A program made the position numbers and the translations under genes. Below the pieces are notes generated by a model. The model had not been told where the DNA came from and ran no database searches. It was given only the letters and a program-made list of their open reading frames with translations. DNA of 64,000 bases from Micropterix aruncella (taxonomy: Eukaryota > Arthropoda > Insecta > Lepidoptera > Micropterigidae). Location: positions 5,400,975-5,464,974 of the forward strand of contig OX155972.1 of the NCBI GenBank assembly GCA_944548615.1, given 5' to 3'. Of this stretch, positions 11,135-21,143 are shown piece after piece (positions within the stretch are counted from its first letter, which is position 1; each line of letters begins with the position of its first letter).

Positions 11135-11210
11135 GGTCGAAGAAAGGTTTGGAACCCAGGTCCCCTGTCGTGTAAAACCCCTCGGCCAAATGGCGTTTTT
11201 TCTATATCGG
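11135..11210 (-). repeat. Possible tRNA-like pol III promoter (SINE remnant)
   Basis: On the minus strand TGGCCGAGGGG fits an A box and GGGTTCCAAACC fits a B box, with a GGGACCT before the latter. The gap between boxes (about 20 nt) is shorter than in a true tRNA, so this is at best a tRNA-derived SINE head; no body could be aligned. Confidence 0.25.
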
Positions 11211-11335
11211 CTTATCCATTTGCTTATCCATCTTCACCTCGAAAAAAAATTACGCGCGTTTACAAAACTTTCGCTTTGCCGGAAACTTAAACCGGAAAAA
11301 ACAAAAAATCTCAAAAATACAAAATTTATGATTTT

Positions 11336-11600
11336 TTCTCTGCCTGTTTTTTATGTCAAAGTGATAAGGAGAAGTGACAATATTCTCGAACATATAGTAA
11401 ATCGAAAGCTCACACATACGGACAGATATTTGCATCACAGCTCACATCATCATCCCTGCTATCTACGTTCAGATCTTTTGCGATGCTAAGAATTTTCCGC
11501 AGGAGATGTATCATGTCAATGTCCTTAGGAAAAATGACAGTCCTTGAGATGTCCTTATAGAAATGGTTACGGAAAATATAACGAGACGCGCATACGATCC
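11336..11600 (+). pseudogene. Penelope-like element A, reverse transcriptase piece
   Basis: Plus-strand translation VKVIRRSDNILEHIVNRKL, then THTDRYLH and SHHHPCYLRS, matches the post-catalytic part of Penelope-like reverse transcriptases (usual form [23 protein letters not shown]). It runs into GGTTACGGAAAATATAACGA and CGCATACGATCC at 11600, which in the copy at 19324 continues into AATACAGACGAAAC. That continuation reappears only at 17272, so the copy is split by the LINE at 11601-17271. Several residues are lost and frames break, so it is dead. Confidence 0.75.
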
Positions 11601-12012
11601 AATTTCAATTTTCAATTTCAATTTATTTCTGCTCCAGTAGGTAGGCTTTCCTACACTTGGATGCGTCTTTGTCTCTAAAATTTTAAATAATGTAATTAAT
11701 TAAAGAATATTAACTATCATTATATAGTTGTGGCAATATAAATTAATTTTAGTAAATTATAATTGGTTTGAAAACCATTGATAAATAGAAAATAATCTAA
11801 TAATCAGAATTGCTGATCAAAAAAAGAGCTCAATGTCTGTAGTCATAATTATCAAGGCAATAATATGATGGTCAAGAAAATAGATGAGGGTATATTAAAA
11901 ATATCTAAATTTAAGTTAATTGTCAAATCTAGCAATACAGCCGTCGTCGATAAAAATAAAAATAAAAATTACGTTCTTTGGCAAAGTTGATTATCATGAA
12001 TTATCCGTTATT

Positions 12013-14883
12013 TTACATTAGGATGCTCTGGAATAAGAAATCAGCATTATCCAAATCTCTTAAGTCATATACAGGATTCTTGACTAGGCCATTAAATAAG
12101 ACTTTTTTAAATTGGTTCTCTCCAAGACTTCTGATATGTGTTGGGACCTTGTTATAATAACACAGGCTTTGATGAAGGAAACTGTTGCGCACTTTACTAA
12201 GCCTGTGCCGATTTAGATGTAGATCAAATTTATTTCTTGTATTGTGTTGATGGAAATCGCTATTCGCCGGGACATCCGATATGTGCTTACGAGCGAACAT
12301 AATATTTTGTTGGATATAGCACGAGTACATCGTCATGATTCCCGACTTGATGAAAAACGGCTTACACGAAGTTCTTGGAGAAGCTCTGTAAAGACTGCGT
12401 AAAGCCCTTTTCTGAAGGATAAGAATCCTCTTCGAATTTGCTGCCATTCCCCAAAACATTAGACCATATGTCATCAAAGAATGAAAATAAGCAAAATATA
12501 CAGATTTAGCAGCCTCAAAGCCGCATAAATTTCTAATCTTTTTTATTGCGTAAACAGCCCTACACAGCTTTTTACTAAGCTCTTCTAAGTGATCGGACCA
12601 TTGCAATTTTTGGTCGATCTGCAAACCTAGAAATTTAGTAGAAGAGACATTTTCCAATTCGTCTGTTCCAAAGAATAAGGCTATATTATTAGAGTCGGAC
12701 GGCCGTAAAGAAAAACACACTGTTTTAGATTTTGAAACATTCAACGAGAGTTTATTAACTTGGAGCCAGACAGCAAGTCTATTTATCGTTTCATTAATCC
12801 TTATTTCAAGCTCGTCTCTATTTTTATCGCTAAAAAGAAGGGATGTGTCATCGGCGAATAGGATAATCTCATCATCCACTGACCTAATGCAATCAGGGAT
12901 GTCGTTTATATAAACAAGAAAAAGAAAGGGGCCAAGTATAGAGCCTTGAGGGACACCTTTGGAGATACTTTGTGGGGTACTTTTGCTACTTCCCACTTGC
13001 GTAATCTGGGTACGACCTTGTAAGTAGGACTGTATGAGCGCTAGTTCCCTATTCCTAATCCCGTAGTGTTCTAGTTTCTCTAGTAGAACTGAATGTTCTA
13101 CACAATCAAAAGCCTTAGAGAGATCACAGAAAATGCCAACTGTTTTTTTGCTATTGTCAAGGCTTAGTAGTGTTTTCTTTATGAGATTAGCAATGGCATC
13201 TTGGGTTGAAAGATTTTTTTGGAAACCAAATTGCTTAATGCTGAGAATATTATTTTCTGAAAAGAAATTGGTCAATCTCGTGAGAATAATTTTTTCAAGA
13301 ATCTTGCTAAAAACTGGCAAAAGCGATATAGGGCGATAATTAGTCATGTTGTCACAACATCCCTTTTTGTAAATGGGTATCACTTTTGCCAGTTTCAATT
13401 CCGTGGGAAAGAATCCATATTCCAAACAATGATTAAAAATAACCGACAATTCGTCTGCGATGCTAGTGACAGAACTCTTAAGGATTTTTGTGGAGATATT
13501 CCACAGATCAGTTGAATTTTTACATTTTATATCTTTGGCAACTTTGACTATTTCCTCGGAAGTGGTAGGAGAAAACCCTAATGATATTGGGTTTCTATTG
13601 CAGTAGCTATAAAGTAAGCTTGAAGCTGTGCAGTGTGCTGTATTTAAATTACTTAAATTTCTAGGTACATTAACAAAATAATCATTAAAGTGTTCTGCGA
13701 CTGTTCCCGCATCGTCTATATGCTCACCATCTACTGTGAGATGCAATCCGTTATTTACTGGCATACTGCGGCCACATTCTTTCTTGATGATATTCCAGGC
13801 TGCCCTAATTTTGTTATTAGAATTATCAATACTATTTTTTAAGTATTTTTGCTTGGCAACCCAAACAATTTTTTTGTATGTTTTTTTATAGAATTTAATA
13901 TAATCAAGGACAAAGCTGTCATTTGTTTCTTTTTGAATTTCATTTAAATGAAACATCCGCGCTCTGGATATCTTAATTCCCGGTGTTGCCCAATCGTTAA
14001 AACTTTTTGATTGCTTTCGAGTTGACTGCCTCATAGGAATTGAGCTATCGAGCGCTGACAGATACCATTTTAAAAAGTCATGGTATGCTCGGTGTGAGTT
14101 GTCTGTAGATACGACGAAATTATTTTTAATCAAGGCTGCCTGAAAGTCGTCAAGGCTCTTTTTTGTTACATTTCTATTATAATAAGTGCGTACAGCATTT
14201 TTTTAAATATTGTGACACTTTAGAGTGATAATTTGTCCGCTATGATCTGACAGTCCGCAGTAAGCTGTGGTAACGGAAAAATCTTCCGAGTTAGTGAAAA
14301 TATTATCAATACATTTACTACTGCTGGCTGTTGTCCTTGTTGGGAAATTGATGGTTTTGATCAGATCATAAGACAGACAAACATCCATTAAAGCATCGCC
14401 CTGATTACATTTCTCAGCAATATTAGTATTAAAATCCCCACATAATATTATGGTAGAAGTACTGTCTAGTTTATCTAATGCTGATTCTAAAATATTAATA
14501 AATGCTTGAAAATCTGCGTGCGGGCTTCTATAGAAGCAGAGAATGTAAGCTGAGAACTCAGGGAGTTGTACACAACTAATTTCTATTATCGTTTCAACAG
14601 ACAGTTTGCAAATATCATCACGAACTTTAAATGATACACCTGATCTTACAAATATGGCAGATCCGCCCCTAATATGGTTGATTCTCGTAAAACAACTCGC
14701 TAATGTGAATCCAGATATAGTAATAGTATTTTGTTCATTTTCATTAAACCACGATTCACTAACACAAAATATGTTTGCCTTTCGGTTTTCCAGTTCCAGG
14801 CTAGCGTCCAGAGTTTTATTTCTTAAACCTTGCATATTTTGGTGTATCACTTTGAGAAAAGAAGCTTCAGAATCCGTTATCTT
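12013..14883 (-). pseudogene. LINE ORF2: endonuclease plus reverse transcriptase, one frameshift
   Basis: Encodes the enzyme that nicks target DNA and copies the element RNA onto it. The N-terminal apurinic-type endonuclease (14883-14203) begins near VIHQNMQGLRNKT and has SESW, CGDFNTN and SDHSG, the catalytic E, D/N and D-H. A 1-nt shift lies at an A-run near 14205-14212; the other frame then reads NAVRTYYNRNVTKKSLDDF directly into the reverse transcriptase (14133-12013). That part has NYRPISLLP, DLSKAFDCVEH, GVPQGSILGP and the catalytic FADD. No other break is present across more than 900 codons. No ATG is available ahead of the endonuclease; the frame overlaps the end of ORF1, suggesting reinitiation or frameshift translation. 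The frameshift is in a homopolymer, so it may be a sequencing error. Confidence 0.85.
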
Positions 14884-16475
14884 TTTCCTTGGGGCGTCGG
14901 TGGTCCTGGTCCGTTTTTTGGCGGCTGTTTGTTCATAATATCATTTAGGATTGCGTCTTTAATATTTGCTGTAAATTTTCTTTTTCCTCTTAAGTTAAGG
15001 TGCGACCCTCTCACAACATAGTCGATTTCCTCCAGACTATCTGCTAGTGGCACAAAAGTTACATCTTTGTTTGACAGCGCAATTAAATTTATATTCGTAT
15101 TAATGTCGTAAATATCGTAATTGTTACGATTATCGTCTAGTCTATAAGGGACGCTGCACATTACCATATTTGTATTTTTTGTCGAGTCGAACAATTTTTT
15201 TAAGCAGGTTTCAAGTAGACAGTGCGTGTGCTCTTTCCTACGTTGGTTATTAAGGTAGCTGTAGTGTACGCCACCCATTACTATGACGTAGTCATTTTTG
15301 TCAAGGTTTGACACCATATTTTTAGTAACATTACACACCCCAAAAAGTTGTGCATTTGTTTTTGTAATGCTTGTTACTTGGAAGTTTTTAGGGAGCATCG
15401 CTTTTAAGAGTCCTGCACACATCCTGCCATTTTCATCTGTCAAGATCAGCACTTTTCTCTGTTTGATTAGTGCTTCTGGTTTCGACACGCGATCTTTGTT
15501 GCCCTTCTTTTTCGTGGTCATATCGGTAAGGCTGGGCTGACGCACAATACTCGATTTCTTTCTAGCGGGAGCTGCGATGTCCAAAAGCCGTGGTACGTTG
15601 ATGTCTTTATCTTTAGCGTTGGTTATCTTCGAGAGATCCTTCTTAGTGTTGTCTGTCTGATTTTTATGCTGATGTTCGATAGTCTTTTTACAGACACTAG
15701 ATTTTTTCGGTTTTCCGGTGCCGTCAGTTTTACAACTTGTTTTCTTTTTTGCGGCTTTATTTCTCCTCGGTTTAGTTTCCGTGGGAAAGTCCTTATTATC
15801 TATATACGGATTGCTTGTTGAGGTAGAAGGGATACTAGCCCTATAACAAATACAATTTGCTATAATCGACTCTTTTTCTTTTAAAGATTCGATTAGTAAA
15901 GCACATTCGGCTTCCTTTTCTTTGATTGATTTAGTCATCTTTAATATTTTAGTGTCCTTTTTGGTTTCACTTTTGATACTGTTGAATAATTGCTCCTCTT
16001 GTTTGTTGGAGTAGAGTGCGACCTTCCGTTCATACTTAGCGATTTTCTTCTCTAGTGATGTAACATAATCGTGGATATCTTTAAACTCAGATCGTTGTCT
16101 TTCATAATCGGCAAGCCTTGATATGGCATTGGAATGGTTACTAACTGCTTCGTCCATTTCGTATTTCAGCTTAGCCAGTTGTGTTTTTAATTTAATATTA
16201 TCTTTGCATACTTTATCAAATTCCATATAGTCGTCATTATGCTGGTTAATCAGTTTCAATTTCTCGCTATTTGCGGTTTCCAGCTGTAAACCCAAGGTTT
16301 TTATTACATTGTTAATTGACTCATATTCTTCGCTTAATGCCTCATATTTTTCTGTTGCTTCTGATAATGGCCTCATAGTAGTGTCATGATTATGTCCTGT
16401 CGCAGTCTCATTTCCGTCTGAAATGTTGTCTGTCAATTTCATCATACTTCTTGTTATTCTTGTATTGCAATCCAT
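14877..16475 (-). CDS. LINE ORF1 protein, coiled coil plus SGNH-like domain
   Basis: Intact 532-codon frame; I chose the ATG at 16475 (MDCNTRITRSMMK) over an upstream non-ATG extension to 16550. It should bind element RNA in the ribonucleoprotein particle. Residues about 40-205 are heptad-rich, charged coiled coil (EKYEALSEEYESINN, LKTQLAKLKYEMDEA). Residues about 235-290 are strongly basic (KPRRNKAAKKKTSCK). Residues about 340-510 resemble the SGNH esterase-like domain of CR1-type ORF1 proteins: KVLILTDENGRMC, VIVMGGVHYSYL and a late GSHLNLRG. The usual GDS nucleophile block reads DENG, so catalysis is doubtful. No zinc knuckle is seen. It ends at 14877 and overlaps the ORF2 frame. Confidence 0.8.
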   Translation of the reverse strand: MDCNTRITRSMMKLTDNISDGNETATGHNHDTTMRPLSEATEKYEALSEEYESINNVIKTLGLQLETANSEKLKLINQHNDDYMEFDKVCKDNIKLKTQLAKLKYEMDEAVSNHSNAISRLADYERQRSEFKDIHDYVTSLEKKIAKYERKVALYSNKQEEQLFNSIKSETKKDTKILKMTKSIKEKEAECALLIESLKEKESIIANCICYRASIPSTSTSNPYIDNKDFPTETKPRRNKAAKKKTSCKTDGTGKPKKSSVCKKTIEHQHKNQTDNTKKDLSKITNAKDKDINVPRLLDIAAPARKKSSIVRQPSLTDMTTKKKGNKDRVSKPEALIKQRKVLILTDENGRMCAGLLKAMLPKNFQVTSITKTNAQLFGVCNVTKNMVSNLDKNDYVIVMGGVHYSYLNNQRRKEHTHCLLETCLKKLFDSTKNTNMVMCSVPYRLDDNRNNYDIYDINTNINLIALSNKDVTFVPLADSLEEIDYVVRGSHLNLRGKRKFTANIKDAILNDIMNKQPPKNGPGPPTPQGKR

Positions 16476-17231
16476 AGGATGTATTAGGTTTTCGTAATTG
16501 CAAATATGTCTAAATAATAATATATTATATATTGCAGTTCCACGTACCAAAATCCTTACCGCTGACTCTTGTCTATCAATATTTACACTTAATCTTCAGT
16601 GGCAGTGCCAACGTCATTAATAATTAAATCAATTAGAATTCAAATGTAGATCCGGCTTTACTTTTTTATACCACAGACAAGCCCGTTTCGCTCGCGCACG
16701 ATCGTATATTATTATGCGGGTAGGACTATTAGTTTGTTGAAAAATTTCGTGTGTCACTCGGGCTGCTCCGAAATGCGTCGTGATTTCTGTTCCAAATAAT
16801 ATGAAAAACCTTCATAAATTACAGCAGCTTGCGGTTTCGCGATATATCGGTGATACGAGTGCATAAATAAGTTGATTGATTGTATATCGAGTCGTCAAAT
16901 CCTTCGTCTATTTGGCCTTTGTTTATTGTGTTGTGAGTAGAGCTGTGCACTTATTTGTTTACAAAGTGCGTTGTTCCATAATATCGAGAAGGTAACAAGT
17001 ATGTTATCCTATCCTGATCGTTATTTTAAATCTTCAGTTGAGTGGATTATAAAAATGTGTCTGGATTTACTCACTGCGTTGCATATAGGCACTGATTTTA
17101 TATGAACTCAACAATACTGATATTATCACTTAAAAAATCAAGGTGAGACGTTTTAATTTTCACTTTTAATATTAAAAATAAAGCTATTTCCTCGGAGCAC
17201 TTTTTCGTTCATGTTACTGTTACTACTACCC

Positions 17232-17271
17232 GTCACTGATAGGTAGTAAGCCTCACTGATAGGTAGTAAGC
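17232..17271. repeat. Tandem 20-bp repeat at LINE 5' end
   Basis: TCACTGATAGGTAGTAAGCC occurs twice back to back, immediately before Penelope sequence resumes. Tandem 5' units can act as promoter monomers in LINEs; here that is inference. Confidence 0.55.
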
Positions 17272-17315
17272 AATACAATACAGACGAAACTGAGAAACTC
17301 ACGAGCATTCTTACC
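17272..17315 (+). pseudogene. Penelope-like element A, continuation after LINE
   Basis: AATACAGACGAAACTGAGAA, then ACGAGCATTCTTACC, matches 19360-19410 in the second Penelope copy (AATACAGACGAAACTCAGAA ... AGAGCATTCTTACC). This is the sequence expected right after 11600, and supports the insertion of the LINE between them. Similarity stops at about 17315. Confidence 0.65.
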
Positions 17316-18290
17316 TTCAGATTAAAATTTGAAGGTGAGCTGATGACTACCGATTAAAATTCAAATAAATTTATTATATTTTTTCAATTAAGGTTTACAA
17401 TGTTAGCATAAAATAAATTGTAGAATCGAACACATATTTAATCATTGCTTGGTTAGCAAAGAAAGTACACATTTGTTGGATTTTATCAACTCCACTAGAC
17501 CAGAGTCTGTTTTGGAGATATAGCCTGTATTATAGTTTATTACATATTACACCTATTTTTATATAATTTTGTTAAAATAATTGACAATATAATTTAGAAT
17601 ATTTGAAGAAAATGAGACATAAAGTAATGTTAGTTAATAAAGCAGTAGTGATAAAAGGATAATTACCTATACAGGCATTATTATAATATATTATACAATA
17701 TAGGCATTTAGATAATAATAATATATATAATGTATGCATTATAATTATTATTATTATAAAATAAATAATTAAATAAACGTTTTAATAATATATTATATTG
17801 CAACGGCTATCACGACAGTTGGTATATTATATTGCAAGGACTATCAATTTTCCAATTTATTATTATATTACTGAGAAAGTTAGACGCAATAACGCATCCA
17901 AGTGTAGAAATGGAGTATAATGAAATTGTATTGTATTGTATTGTAAACAGTTGACTAAAGACGTTTTTAGTGGAGGCAATTCGTAACCTATTTTTCTTAA
18001 GTGTATCATAACGGATGAACAAACAAGCGTTTACGAGTATGACATGCAAACCAGCCACGAGCTTTGAAATGGCGATTCGATATCGAGCCGCGTCCGACAA
18101 AGACCACGTCAACGTCCCTTGAAAATCAAAGTCATGTCGACAATTTTCTTTGAATATCGGGTTGTTGTTTGATAGAAAGGTAAACCGTTGAAAAACAATC
18201 TTTTTTAGATCATATAGAGTTGCTTGATAGATAGAGACCTACTCTATGGCCAACACTGAACTTATCGGCAAAAGAAATATATTTAAATAT
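17316..18290. other. AT-rich DNA with TA/TTA-rich tracts
   Basis: Low-complexity AT sequence at 17500-17830 (repeated ATAATATATTATA). The 100-aa minus frame at 17810-18112 has no recognisable similarity. No element ends found. Confidence 0.4.
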
Positions 18291-18480
18291 AAATTGATTA
18301 CATGGTTTGATGGCGTAGTGTTTAGGGCGCCCGAGCTTACATTGTAAGGTTTCGGATTCGAATACCGACTGAGTTACCAGTTTCAATTGGGATAAAATTA
18401 ACGGAATTGCATTTAAATTCTGTCGATCGAATGCAATAACAAGACACACACTTACACAAACATATAAAAACTTTGAATTA
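18291..18480 (+). repeat. tRNA-derived SINE, copy 1
   Basis: A tRNA-like head with A box TGGCGTAGTGTTTA at 18311 and B box GGATTCGAATACC at 18354, spaced as in a tRNA. It is followed by GGGATAAAATTAACGGAATT, TTCTGTCGATCGAATGCAAT and an ACACAC-type tail near 18450, all shared with 60536-60795. The middle of the body is deleted relative to that copy. Confidence 0.7.
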
Positions 18481-18654
18481 GTCCAAGAGGCAGCGACTAA
18501 AAAGTGCAAGAGCTTTGTAAAAGCTGATACTTTCAGATCAGACAGTATTTGGACCATAGAATGCTAGGGTAGAGTCAGCAGGCCAGCCTCCGAGACACCT
18601 GGCGCTGGCGTACTATGCAATGTGTAAATTTAAGTAGTACCACCAAAGTGTTTT

Positions 18655-18961
18655 GGAAAATGCATCAGTCGACAATGGATGCAATACAGAACTCGAAACA
18701 ATGGTCAGACTGCTTAACAGTAGAATGCGTGGCGTTAGCATTACTCCACACATGCCGCAAAAATGAAGTCCATTATATTGCGCGGCACATTAGACCGCTG
18801 CGTAATACGAGTAGTTACCGACAAATACGTACCGGCGTATTTGCAGTGACTTAAATTTTGTGACATTATGGAGTAATGCTGACGCCACGTGTTTAATTGT
18901 TAGGCAGTCAGACCATTTGTTTCGAGTTCTTCATTGCATCCACTGTCTACTGATGAGTTTT
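18655..18961. mobile_element. MITE with about 90-bp terminal inverted repeats
   Basis: Left arm 18655-18747 and right arm 18870-18961 are inverted copies: CAATGGATGCAATACAGAAC pairs with the complement of TTCTTCATTGCATCCACTG, and GTGGCGTTAGCATTACTCC pairs with GGAGTAATGCTGACGCCAC. About 120 bp lie between, with no ORF. Flanks AGTGTTTTG and AGTTTTTTT could be a decayed 9-bp duplication, which would suggest a Mutator-type element; that assignment is weak. Confidence 0.7.
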
Positions 18962-19320
18962 CAGTTTTTTTCCGACTTGATTTACAAATATCTAGATTTC
19001 TTATTGAAAGTCTACACCTGTTACAATAAAATTTAGTTTATAGCACTCGTGGAAAATTAGGCTTTCCGTTTGTAAAAGAATTTAAAAATCGAATAAGTAG
19101 TTTCGAAGATAACCCCCTATATATAACCTTATAAAATTATATACATTCAAACTTACAAACTTACAAACATTAGTTTTTTTATAATATTGGTATACATATT
19201 TAAATCATATTCTCATTTTATACGTAATTTATATTAAATATTTTATTACATTTTTATATTCAATTTATAGATGAAATCTTCTATTTGTTAATTTTTTCGC
19301 ATCCATACAATTCGTATCCA
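18962..19320. other. AT-rich spacer
   Basis: No coding similarity. AACTTACAAACTTACAAACA near 19150 is a short tandem repeat. Confidence 0.4.
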
Positions 19321-19623
19321 TACGGATACGGAAAATATCACGATACACGCATACGATCTAATACAGACGAAACTCAGAAAACGAGCAGATCAAGAGCATT
19401 CTTACCATACGTCAAGGGCGTGACAGATCGAATAAATAAGATGCTAAACAGATTCGATATAAAAACGATCTTCAAGCCGACCCAAAATATAGCTCGATTT
19501 TTAAGGCCTGTAAAGGATGTAATACCACTGCAAACCCCGGGTGTGTATAAAGTCGAATGCAGCTGCAGTTTAGCCTACGTTGGACAAACGAAACGGCCCA
19601 TAGCCACGCGACTGACAGAACAC
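19321..19623 (+). pseudogene. Penelope-like element B, RT end and GIY-YIG endonuclease (5' part)
   Basis: Translation GYGKYHDTRIRSNTDET, then AFLPYVKGVTDRINKMLNRF, FKPTQNIARFLRPVKD, then GVYKVECSCSLAYVGQTKR and ATRLTEH is the end of the reverse transcriptase joined to the GIY-YIG nuclease of Penelope-like elements. The paired GVY...YVG motif, the following arginine and the TEH histidine are present. The frame is cut after LTEH at 19619-19623 (AACAC), where a truncated LINE has inserted. The second half resumes at 20227. Confidence 0.85.
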
Positions 19624-20221
19624 CGAACTACATGAGCATCTGCAGTCTGAATTATGCCGTTCCCCGAGTTAATTCTTCATTTGCCCAAAGACAATTCAAC
19701 TATATAGCACCTAAAATATTCAAACGACTTGATGACAAAATAAAGGAAATAGAAAATACCATTTTATTCAAAAAAATATAAAAAAATGGCTTCTTGACAA
19801 CATAGGTCGTTCAAGGACAGAGAACAAACTTCTCCAAGTCATATCTTGAATAAAAAAAAACTGCATAATTTTACTATTATACTATATAATATGATATAAG
19901 ATATTAAACGAAATGTACTATATTGTAATATAATGCAAAAGAATAATACTATAATATATTTAGATCGTTATATTTATATATTTGTGTATGTATGTATATG
20001 TATGTATGTGTATATACATATATCCTATTAGAGTACCTACGTCAGTTAGGCTTCTCCATCTATGTCAGAAAATAAATCGTATGCCCAAATACAGGCTATA
20101 TTTGGCCTAGTTGGGTATGCACTGAGCATGGTCATGTGAATGTGGGCCGTTGTTTCTTCGCACCATTACTTGGTATGACCATTTTTAGGTGTTTTATAAT
20201 TATGTTTGAAACAAATAAATA
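19624..20221 (+). mobile_element. 5'-truncated LINE copy nested in Penelope B
   Basis: About 600 bp nearly identical to the 3' end of the LINE at 43317-46700 (compare 46067-46680). It keeps the last codons (NYAVPRVNSSFAQRQFNYIA, then LLDDKIKEIENTILFKK in the parent) and the 3' UTR, ending in AAATAAATA. AACAC flanks both sides (19619-19623 and 20222-20226), and Penelope reads straight through if the insert is removed. This is classic target-primed insertion with 5' truncation. Confidence 0.9.
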
Positions 20222-20226
20222 AACAC

Positions 20227-20730
20227 ATCAAAGCTGTTAAAAACGTTCAGCGAGAAAAATCGGCGATCTGCGAACATATATTGGATAGCGGAAGTAACCA
20301 CTGGATGCAGTTTCAAAATCCCAATGTGCTATCCAAGGAACAATTCTACTTTCCCTATCATGATCCGGGAAGCCATTGAAATAAGAAGAACCCCGAACAT
20401 CAATAGAGACGACGGTTACAAACTTTCTTCTACGTGGAACCCTTTTCTTAAAATGTTGCCGCCGCCGAACGCCGAACCCAAGGACCTAAGACAGGATACA
20501 GTGAGTGTTGTGTGCAAGACGGATTTTCGAAATTCGCGCGCTCCGAGCCCGGCCCCCCATCACTGTTATAACCTACGCAGTGGCGGTAGCGGTATGCGGC
20601 CTACCCGCAAAACAACGGATTAACAGCTCTTTCAGTCTACCCTGGACAACGGCGGCAGCAACCTCACCGAAACGTCGGGTGCTACAAATTTCACGCGGTA
20701 AATTCGTTTCTATCCTATTTATAATGGCTT
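20227..20730 (+). pseudogene. Penelope-like element B, GIY-YIG end and 3' terminus
   Basis: Continues the nuclease: IKAVKNVQREKSAICEHILD, then SGSNHWMQFQNP, then pieces of the C-terminal tail (KEQFYFPYHDPGSH; RRTPNINRDDGYKLSSTWNP in another frame). Stops and frame changes are present. Downstream comes the conserved non-coding 3' end: ACCGAAACGTCGGGTGCTAC, AAATTTCACGCGGTAAATTC, TTTCTATCCTATTTATAA near 20720. The same terminus ends the copy at 54440-55055 and forms both arms of two mini-units. Confidence 0.8.
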
Positions 20731-21143
20731 ATTCTATTCGAAATAGCTAACATAAGCCATTTATTTATCTAAATCTATACTAAATAATTGCCTCATTCTA
20801 CTACGACCGTTGCGAGCGAGCAAAATACATGAAGTTGTCTATTAAATGAGGAAAATCTCGGAGAAAGTTTCCTTAATTGTATTATGTCCGCCCCTCAGCA
20901 TTACTTACGGAAACTTTGTTGACAAGATAACAATTCGTTGTGACGCGAAAGTCTTATAAATATTGGAATACCGCGGTGAACAGTAAACACGTTCGGCGCT
21001 TATTCTGCCCAGATTCGAAGAAATCAATGAACACCGTCCCTGAACATTATGAGAACTAGACTGAGTAAATACTGGTTGTATCTAGATTTATATGATATTG
21101 TGGGACAAAAAAGGTGGCCGAAATGAATTTGGAATATGAAAGA
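20731..21143. other. Unassigned spacer
   Basis: No coding similarity, repeat or hairpin noticed. Confidence 0.4.

Larger units (their letters stand above)
11601..17271 (-). mobile_element. Nearly full-length CR1/Jockey-type LINE
   Basis: A minus-strand non-LTR retrotransposon of about 5.67 kb. In its own direction: 5' region with two tandem 20-bp repeats (17271-17232), 5' UTR of about 700 bp, ORF1 (16475-14877), ORF2 (about 14883-12013, one frameshift), a 3' UTR of about 390 bp, and a tail of short AATTGAA/AATTG repeats (seen on the plus strand as AATTTCAATTTTCAATTTCA at 11601). Small tail repeats instead of poly-A are typical of CR1-group LINEs. Both flanks are Penelope sequence that is contiguous elsewhere, so the ends are well bracketed; CAAT at both sides may be the target duplication. 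Confidence 0.85.

Noticed and set aside
20660..20700. Possible hammerhead ribozyme at the Penelope 3' terminus
   Set aside because: Penelope-like elements are known to carry hammerheads, and ACCGAAACGTC contains a GAAAC box, but I found no CTGANGA core at the right distance and could not fold three stems. A covariance-model search would settle it.
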